Positions 6,501-10,112 of a stretch of 10,112 nt of DNA are shown piece by piece (position 1 is the first letter of the stretch; each line of letters starts with the position of its first letter). The position numbers and the translations under genes are program-made. The notes beneath the pieces were generated by a model that was not told the DNA's origin, did not search any database, and saw only the letters and a program-made list of their open reading frames with translations. The DNA comes from Devosia sp. (GTDB lineage: Bacteria; Pseudomonadota; Alphaproteobacteria; Rhizobiales; Devosiaceae): assembly GCA_028290685.1 (NCBI GenBank), contig JAQGJI010000170.1, forward strand, positions 1 to 10,112. The letters run 5' to 3'.

Positions 6501-6956
6501 ATGGCCTTCTGGGAAGAAAAAACGCTCGAGCAAATGACGGAGGCGGAGTGGGAGGCGCTGTGCGACGGCTGCGGTCGGTGCTGCCTGATCAAGCTCGAGG
6601 ATGAAGATACGGGGATTTTGATTACCTCCGACGTGCGCTGCAAGCTGCTCGATGGCGACAGCTGCGCCTGCACCGATTATCCGGGCCGGCAAGCCAAGGT
6701 GCCCGACTGCATCAAGCTGACGCCCGACAACGTGTCCCAGATAAAATGGATCCCGACCACATGCGCCTATCGCCGGATTGCCGAGGGCAAGGGGCTGGCG
6801 TGGTGGCATCCCCTGGTCTCGGGCGATCCGCAGACGGTCGTGGATGCGGGCGTATCGGTGCGGGGCCGTACATTCCTCGAAACCGACATCGAGCCCGACG
6901 AATGGGAAGAGCACGCGGTGGACTGGCCGGAGTGGGAGCCGCCGGAAAAGCTGTAG
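6501..6956 (+). CDS. YcgN family cysteine-cluster protein (UPF0260)
   Basis: The protein has 151 residues, cytosolic, with no signal peptide. It has nine cysteines in the family's pattern: CDGCGRCC at 21-28, RCKLLDGDSCAC at 46-57, VPDC at 67-70 and TCAYR at 87-91, followed by the WWHPLVSGDP segment at about 101-110. This matches the UPF0260/YcgN family, related to zinc/iron-chelating CxxCxxCC proteins. Metal binding is likely, but the cellular role is unknown. All conserved cysteines appear present, and length is normal. The ATG at 6501 is the only reasonable start, because an in-frame TGA lies 7 nt upstream. The Shine-Dalgarno is weak (GAG). It diverges from the penicillin-binding protein gene and is followed after 75 nt by the degenerate GGDEF gene on the same strand. 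Confidence 0.95.
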   Translation: MAFWEEKTLEQMTEAEWEALCDGCGRCCLIKLEDEDTGILITSDVRCKLLDGDSCACTDYPGRQAKVPDCIKLTPDNVSQIKWIPTTCAYRRIAEGKGLAWWHPLVSGDPQTVVDAGVSVRGRTFLETDIEPDEWEEHAVDWPEWEPPEKL

Positions 6957-6961
6957 CAGCG

Positions 6962-6982
6962 GGGTTCACCTTTGGTTAACCC
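6962..6982 (+). terminator. Hairpin in the gap after the YcgN-like gene
   Basis: GGGTT pairs with AACCC and ACC with GGT around a TTT loop, with one C/T mismatch. The hairpin starts 5 nt after the YcgN-like stop and ends about 50 nt before the GGDEF-like start. There is no T-tract after it, so it may be a weak terminator or an mRNA processing structure. Confidence 0.25.
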
Positions 6983-7031
6983 GGCTGTGGCCTGATCGGA
7001 CGGCGCTGGGGCGCCCGAGGCAGGCAGCAAC

Positions 7032-7679
7032 ATGACCGACATTGCAACCGACAGGAACGGCCATCACTTCTGGGCTCGTGTGCGCTCGGCGCTGGACGCG
7101 CTGCGGCCGGTGGGCCGCGAACAGGAACCCCCTTACGGGCAGGCAGCTATTGCGCGCCAGATCGGCGTCAAGCCAAGGCTCGGTGCGCGCATCGAGGAAG
7201 AACTGGCGGAGGCCTGGACCAAGGCCGCCCAGCGCAAGGTGCCGATGAGCCTTCTGGTGATCGAGATCGACCGCATGGAGGAGTATTTTACCGCCTACGG
7301 CAGACAGGCAAGCGATGAGTGCGTGCGCTCTTTGATGCACACCATCGCCGATGCGCTGCCGCGCGAAGGTGATGTTTGCCTGCACATGGGGCGGGGAACT
7401 TTCGTGGTCGCCTTGCCCGATCAGCCGGTGCTGCTGGCGAGAACCAGCGCCGGGCTGATTGCCGAAGCGGTCCGCCGCCTGGGGCTGGCGCACAAGGAAA
7501 GCCATGCAGGGGTGGTGACGCTGAGCATGGGCCTGGCCGTGTGCAATCCCGTTGGACCCTATAGCCGCAAATTGCTGGAGTTTGCGGCAGAGGCGCTCAA
7601 GCGCGCGCAACGCAAGGGGTTGGGGCAGTTGCACCTGGTTGATCTGTGCGCATCCCAGGAGCGCAAACCTGCAGCTTGA
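7032..7679 (+). CDS. Degenerate GGDEF-domain protein, probably not an active diguanylate cyclase
   Basis: The protein has 215 residues and no membrane segment. The N-terminal 65 or so residues are a helical linker. Residues about 66-205 follow the GGDEF fold: MSLLVIEIDRMEEYF (72-86) keeps the first metal aspartate (Asp80) of the FDIDxFK region, and VVTLSMGLAV (161-170) and LLEFAAEALKRAQRKG (181-196) match the late core strand and final helix (TxSxG and LLxxADxALYxAKxxG). The signature loop GGDEF reads GRGTF at 120-124, so the metal- and substrate-binding acidic pair is lost. Cyclic-di-GMP synthesis is therefore unlikely. A role as GTP or effector sensor, or as a protein-binding module, is inference. 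The ATG at 7032 has GAGG about 8 nt upstream. The Hsp70-like gene follows after 117 nt. Confidence 0.8.
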   Translation: MTDIATDRNGHHFWARVRSALDALRPVGREQEPPYGQAAIARQIGVKPRLGARIEEELAEAWTKAAQRKVPMSLLVIEIDRMEEYFTAYGRQASDECVRSLMHTIADALPREGDVCLHMGRGTFVVALPDQPVLLARTSAGLIAEAVRRLGLAHKESHAGVVTLSMGLAVCNPVGPYSRKLLEFAAEALKRAQRKGLGQLHLVDLCASQERKPAA

Positions 7680-7696
7680 GCCATGCGATCGTCCCC

Positions 7697-7713
7697 CCCG
7701 GGTCAAGCCCGGG
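7697..7713. repeat. REP-like palindromic element (CCCGGG-TCAAG-CCCGGG)
   Basis: Two CCCGGG hexamers flank TCAAG and form a 6-bp stem with a 5-nt loop, starting 17 nt after the GGDEF-like stop. Elements of the form CCCGGGTCAAGCCCGGG are, from memory, common dispersed intergenic repeats in alphaproteobacterial genomes. It may also stabilise the 3' end of the upstream mRNA. There is no T-tract. Confidence 0.5.
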
Positions 7714-7739
7714 TGAGGATGGGTGCGCGGGTAAGGAAC

Positions 7740-7768
7740 TTGCGAGGTTCGAGCTAACCCACTAGTAG
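7740..7768 (+). promoter_or_regulatory. Weak candidate promoter of the Hsp70-like gene
   Basis: TTGCGA (7740-7745) and TAGTAG (7763-7768) are spaced by 17 nt, about 28 nt before the ATG at 7797. The -10 match is poor. It is listed because the gap and the repeat at 7697-7713 separate the gene from its neighbour. Confidence 0.22.
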
Positions 7769-7796
7769 AGCCGTCCCCCGAACTGGATGGCGTACC

Positions 7797-9053
7797 ATGA
7801 CCCTTGCTTGCGGCCTCGATTTTGGCACGTCCAACTCCACTCTTGGGCAGGTGGATGGGTCGGGCCAGCCGCGACTGCTGGCGCTCGAAGGGGAGGCTTT
7901 GACCCTGCCCAGCGTGCTGTTCTTCGGCTTCGAGGATGACCGCATCCATTTTGGCCGCCAGGCCGTGGCCGAATATGTGAGTGGCGCCGACGGACGGCTG
8001 CTGCGCTCGCTCAAGAGCGTGCTGGGCACTTCGCTGATCGGGGACGCCACGCGCGTCAAGGCGCGCAACTACGGTTTTTCCGAGATTTTGGGCATCTTCA
8101 TCGGCGAACTCAAGCGCCGGGCCGAACAGCAGGTGAACCAGACCATCGATTCGGTGGTGTGCGGGCGGCCGGTCCACTTCGTTGACGATGATCCGGTAGC
8201 CGATGCGGCAGCCCAGCAGCAACTGGAGACCGCGGTACGGGGGCAGGGGTTTGCCCATGTCGATTTCCAGTTCGAGCCGATCGCCGCCGCGCTCGACTAC
8301 GAACGCCAGGTCGGCGGGGAGCGTCTGGCGCTGATCGTCGATCTGGGTGGGGGCACGTCGGACTTTTCCCTGGTGCGCGTGTCGCCCGATCGCGCGCGGC
8401 TGGCGGATCGCAGCGGGGACATTCTGGCGACGGCCGGCGTGCACATCGGGGGCACCGACTTCGACCGGCTGCTCTCGATGGCCAAGGTGATGCCTGAACT
8501 GGGATTGGGCACGAAAACCCGGGACGGCAAGCGGCACCTGCCGGTTGCGCCCTACCATGACCTGTCGACCTGGCACCGGATCAACCGGCTCTACACCGCC
8601 CAGACCATGCGCGACCTGCGCGGCACCTGGCGCGAGGCGCAGGCGCCCGAGCGGGTGGCCATGATGATGGAACTGATCGAGGACCGGCTGGGCCACCGCC
8701 TCGTGGGGGCAGTGGAGGCGGCCAAGATCGCCCTGTCCGATACCGGTTCGACCGACTTCGTGTTCCCGGTCCGCGACGAGGTGATTGCAGCTTCAATGAC
8801 GATCGGTGATCTGGAGCAGGCGCTGAGCGCTTCGCTGGCACGAATCGAGGCGACAATTGGCGAGACGCTGAGGCGGGCCGGGGTGGCAGGCAGTGAAGTG
8901 GACAGCTTGATCCTCACCGGCGGGTCAACGCAGGTGCCAGCGATCGCGCGGCGGCTCGAGGCGCTGTTTCCGGCGGCGGAACTGGTGCGTACGGACGTGC
9001 TGGGCAGCGTGGGGCTGGGGTTGGCAATGGATGCGCGGCGCAAGTTTGGGTGA
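7797..9053 (+). CDS. YegD-like Hsp70-family protein (ATPase domain only)
   Basis: The protein has 418 residues. It contains the Hsp70/actin-fold nucleotide-binding domain and no substrate-binding domain or lid, as in the YegD branch. Visible motifs, in order, are phosphate-1 GLDFGTSNST (6-15), EPIAAALDY (160-168), phosphate-2 VDLGGGTSDF (181-190), GGTDFD (218-223), connect-2-like VEAAKIALS (307-315), and adenosine motif LTGGSTQVPAI (373-383). All nucleotide-contact motifs look intact, so it should bind ATP. The substrate and partners are unknown, and classical DnaK chaperone work is unlikely without the second domain. The ATG at 7797 has a weak GGATGG 6 nt upstream. No dnaJ- or grpE-like gene is adjacent. 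Whether it works with the GGDEF-like protein just upstream cannot be seen. Confidence 0.92.
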   Translation: MTLACGLDFGTSNSTLGQVDGSGQPRLLALEGEALTLPSVLFFGFEDDRIHFGRQAVAEYVSGADGRLLRSLKSVLGTSLIGDATRVKARNYGFSEILGIFIGELKRRAEQQVNQTIDSVVCGRPVHFVDDDPVADAAAQQQLETAVRGQGFAHVDFQFEPIAAALDYERQVGGERLALIVDLGGGTSDFSLVRVSPDRARLADRSGDILATAGVHIGGTDFDRLLSMAKVMPELGLGTKTRDGKRHLPVAPYHDLSTWHRINRLYTAQTMRDLRGTWREAQAPERVAMMMELIEDRLGHRLVGAVEAAKIALSDTGSTDFVFPVRDEVIAASMTIGDLEQALSASLARIEATIGETLRRAGVAGSEVDSLILTGGSTQVPAIARRLEALFPAAELVRTDVLGSVGLGLAMDARRKFG

Positions 9054-9117
9054 GGGGTCACGGGCGGGGACTGGATAATTCCTGGCGCGCCAACCCCAAA
9101 ACTTATCCATCTTATCC

Positions 9118-9136
9118 CCCCGTCACGGTGGCGGGG
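9118..9136. terminator. Hairpin between the convergent Hsp70-like and KTSC genes
   Basis: CCCCGTC pairs with GGCGGGG (one G-T pair) around ACGGT, in the 112-bp convergent gap 9054-9165. There is no T-tract on either side, so bidirectional termination rests on position and stem strength only. Just before it the heptamer TTATCC(A/C) occurs twice. Nothing else is evident in the gap. Confidence 0.3.
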
Positions 9137-9165
9137 TATAGTTCAGCTATGGTCGCAAAAGTAGG

Positions 9166-9411
9166 TCAGGAGGCGGAGCGGATGGCTTGCCAGCGCCGGT
9201 TCTTGCGCTCGGAAGGGTCGGCGAGCTGGCTCGGGAAGCGGCCTCGGATGGACTGGTTGAAGAACCGGCCACGGGACTCCGCGTCACGCAGGCCCTCATA
9301 GATGAATGGGGGCACGCCGGAATACTTGTAGCGCCGGCCCTCGGGGCCAAACCAGATGGATAGTTCCTGGTCGGCCGGCTTGTAATGGATATGGCGGATC
9401 GCAGTGGACAT
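9166..9411 (-). CDS. KTSC-domain small protein
   Basis: The protein has 81 residues. Residues about 7-62 match the short KTSC domain: IRHIHYKPADQELSIWF (strands), then YKYSGVPPFIYEGLRDAESR, then GRFFNQSIRGRF. This strand-strand-helix arrangement with a Y-x-Y-x-x-V-P core and the S-x-G-x-(F/Y)-F-N helix end is typical of the family, which includes phage- and host-encoded small proteins and a domain in some lysyl-tRNA synthetases. The function is unknown. The C-terminus is basic (ERKNRRW). The start at 9411 is strongly supported by GGGAGG 5 nt upstream. It diverges from the terminase genes over a 95-bp gap (9412-9506) rich in GANTC sites. The association with packaging genes may be chance. Confidence 0.88.
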   Translation of the reverse strand: MSTAIRHIHYKPADQELSIWFGPEGRRYKYSGVPPFIYEGLRDAESRGRFFNQSIRGRFPSQLADPSERKNRRWQAIRSAS

Positions 9412-9426
9412 CGGGTCCTCCCGGTT

Positions 9427-9500
9427 GATTCCGCAAAGACGAATCCAGCGAGATTCCAGAGAGTTCCGGACAATCGTTAAGATCGATTCACAAATGAGTC
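9427..9500. promoter_or_regulatory. Cluster of five GANTC sites in the divergent KTSC/terminase promoter region
   Basis: GANTC occurs at 9427-9431, 9441-9445, 9452-9456, 9485-9489 and 9496-9500. At one per 256 bases by simple expectation, about 0.3 would be expected in 74 bp. Two pairs form inverted repeats (GATTC-N9-GAATC and GAATC-N6-GATTC). GANTC is the target of the alphaproteobacterial methylase CcrM, and clustered sites in promoters are a known sign of methylation-sensitive, cell-cycle-linked expression. I did not find a convincing -35/-10 pair in the same region. Confidence 0.55.
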
Positions 9501-9506
9501 ATTGGA

Positions 9507-9917
9507 ATGGAAGCAGAGGCACAGCGACGGCCGGTCGACTGGGAGGCCGTGCGTATCGACTATGAGGCGCGCGAACTGACCAATGCCGACATCTGCACCC
9601 GCTTTGGCATTACCGAACCCCAGTTGCGCTACCAGCGCGAAAAGCATGGCTGGGTCAGCCGCCGAGCCCGCACGGTGCACCGGGCAGACCTGATCAATCG
9701 CATGCTCAGAATCTTCGAGAAACAACTTGGCAGACTGGAAAAGCCGATGCCCGAAAGCGCCGACAAGGAAATCAACCTCTTATCGACAGCGTCCAAGACG
9801 CTGGAGAAACTGATAGAGATCCAGGACAGCGAGCAGCCCAGGCCCGCTCAGAAGAAGGATATGCGCGCCTTGCGTGATGAACTGGCTCTGCGTCTTGACC
9901 AGCTCAAGAAGCGCTGA
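9507..9917 (+). CDS. Small terminase-like protein (GTA or phage packaging)
   Basis: The protein has 136 residues. The N-terminal part has a helix-turn-helix pattern like small terminase subunits: VDWEAVRIDYEARELTNADI (10-29), then CTRFGITEPQLRYQREKHGW (30-49), the usual D-W ... I-x-x-x-x-G-(I/V) ... GW spacing. The rest is charged and probably coiled-coil (about 60-136), fitting an oligomerising recognition subunit. In packaging, such subunits bind DNA and deliver it to the large terminase, whose gene here overlaps its 3' end. The same order opens GTA clusters in many alphaproteobacteria. The ATG at 9507 has only a weak GGA upstream. A GTG inside (about 9550) would remove the D-W segment. The identity rests on the weakly conserved fold plus its neighbour. 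Confidence 0.72.
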   Translation: MEAEAQRRPVDWEAVRIDYEARELTNADICTRFGITEPQLRYQREKHGWVSRRARTVHRADLINRMLRIFEKQLGRLEKPMPESADKEINLLSTASKTLEKLIEIQDSEQPRPAQKKDMRALRDELALRLDQLKKR

Positions 9918-10112
9918 GTCGCTGGAGACGGTCGCAAGGCTTGCGGACGCGGAAGTCGAGGCGCGTCTGCGCGACTGGTCAGCCTGGGCCTATGAGCAGC
10001 AGCAAGAGCCGCAGGGCGACTGGACGACCTGGCTGTTCATGGGCGGGCGCGGCTGCGGCAAGACCCGGACCGGGGCTGAATGGGTGCGAAGTCTTGCGGC
10101 GCGGGGCGTGTC
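9895..10112 (+). CDS. Large terminase subunit (TerL), start only, cut by window edge
   Basis: The frame runs off the right edge. About 72 residues are visible from the TTG at 9895. They include a helical lead, LRDWSAWAYEQQQEP, the W-x-x-W motif DWTTWLF, and a Walker A motif MGGRGCGKTRTGAEWVRSLA beginning at 10039. GGRGxGKTRxGAEW is characteristic of the HK97-type large terminase ATPase of phages and GTAs, which powers DNA packaging into proheads. Family members usually have Ala where this one has Cys (GCGKT). The start is uncertain: TTG 9895, ATG 9877 and GTG 9874 are all possible and none has a Shine-Dalgarno, so coupling to the overlapping small-terminase gene (stop at 9917) is likely. The only later ATG is inside the Walker A motif. 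The nuclease domain is not visible. Confidence 0.85.
   Translation, partial: MTSSRSAESLETVARLADAEVEARLRDWSAWAYEQQQEPQGDWTTWLFMGGRGCGKTRTGAEWVRSLAARGV

Noticed and set aside
6966..8696. 576-residue minus-strand open frame
   Set aside because: It spans two good plus-strand genes and their intergenic gap; histidine/glutamine/arginine-rich antisense shadow.
9050..9301. 83-residue plus-strand open frame after the Hsp70-like gene
   Set aside because: It overlaps the KTSC gene on the other strand, whose start has a strong GGGAGG and whose domain is recognisable.
9477..9491. Possible CtrA site (TTAA-N7-TTAA) before the terminase genes
   Set aside because: Only the first TTAA is present; the second half reads TCAC, so the match is too weak.

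Overview
The window is GC-rich and tightly packed. It looks like chromosomal DNA of an alphaproteobacterium in the Hyphomicrobiales, possibly a Devosia- or Pelagibacterium-like genus. The reasons are a DUF2336-type protein, an adjacent DUF1214/DUF1254 pair, a YcgN-type cysteine-cluster protein, a class A penicillin-binding protein with a Rhizobiales-style N-terminus, GANTC sites (the CcrM target), and terminase genes like those that open alphaproteobacterial gene transfer agent (GTA) clusters. The genus is inferred from family memory, not from a search.

Layout. 1-1073 (-): a DUF2336-like protein cut by the left edge. 1276-2257 (+): a small basic protein of about 54 residues with a strong Shine-Dalgarno and a TTG start, overlapping a lipoprotein of unknown function. 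2339-3453 (-): a DUF1214/DUF1254 membrane-anchored pair with overlapping stop and start (ATGA). 3567-4168 (-): a type II toxin-antitoxin pair, with a RelE/ParE-like toxin upstream of an Xre-type antitoxin. It has its own promoter and operator-like palindrome in the 39-nt gap behind the next gene. 4208-6367 (-): a bifunctional glycosyltransferase/transpeptidase, in a divergent arrangement with 6501-6956 (+), a YcgN/UPF0260 protein. 7032-7679 (+): a degenerate GGDEF-domain protein. 7797-9053 (+): a YegD-like, ATPase-only Hsp70 homologue. 9166-9411 (-): a small KTSC-domain protein. 9507-10112 (+): a small-terminase-like protein overlapping the start of a large terminase that runs off the right edge.

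Most of the window is housekeeping and cell-envelope genes in short operons. The two accessory-type elements are the toxin-antitoxin cassette and the packaging genes at the right end. No integrase, attachment site or tRNA precedes the terminase genes, and their divergent upstream region carries five GANTC sites in 74 bp. This fits a resident, host-regulated GTA better than a recent prophage, but the downstream structural genes lie outside the window.

No intergenic stretch exceeds 300 bases. I saw no rRNA, tRNA, CRISPR array or insertion sequence.
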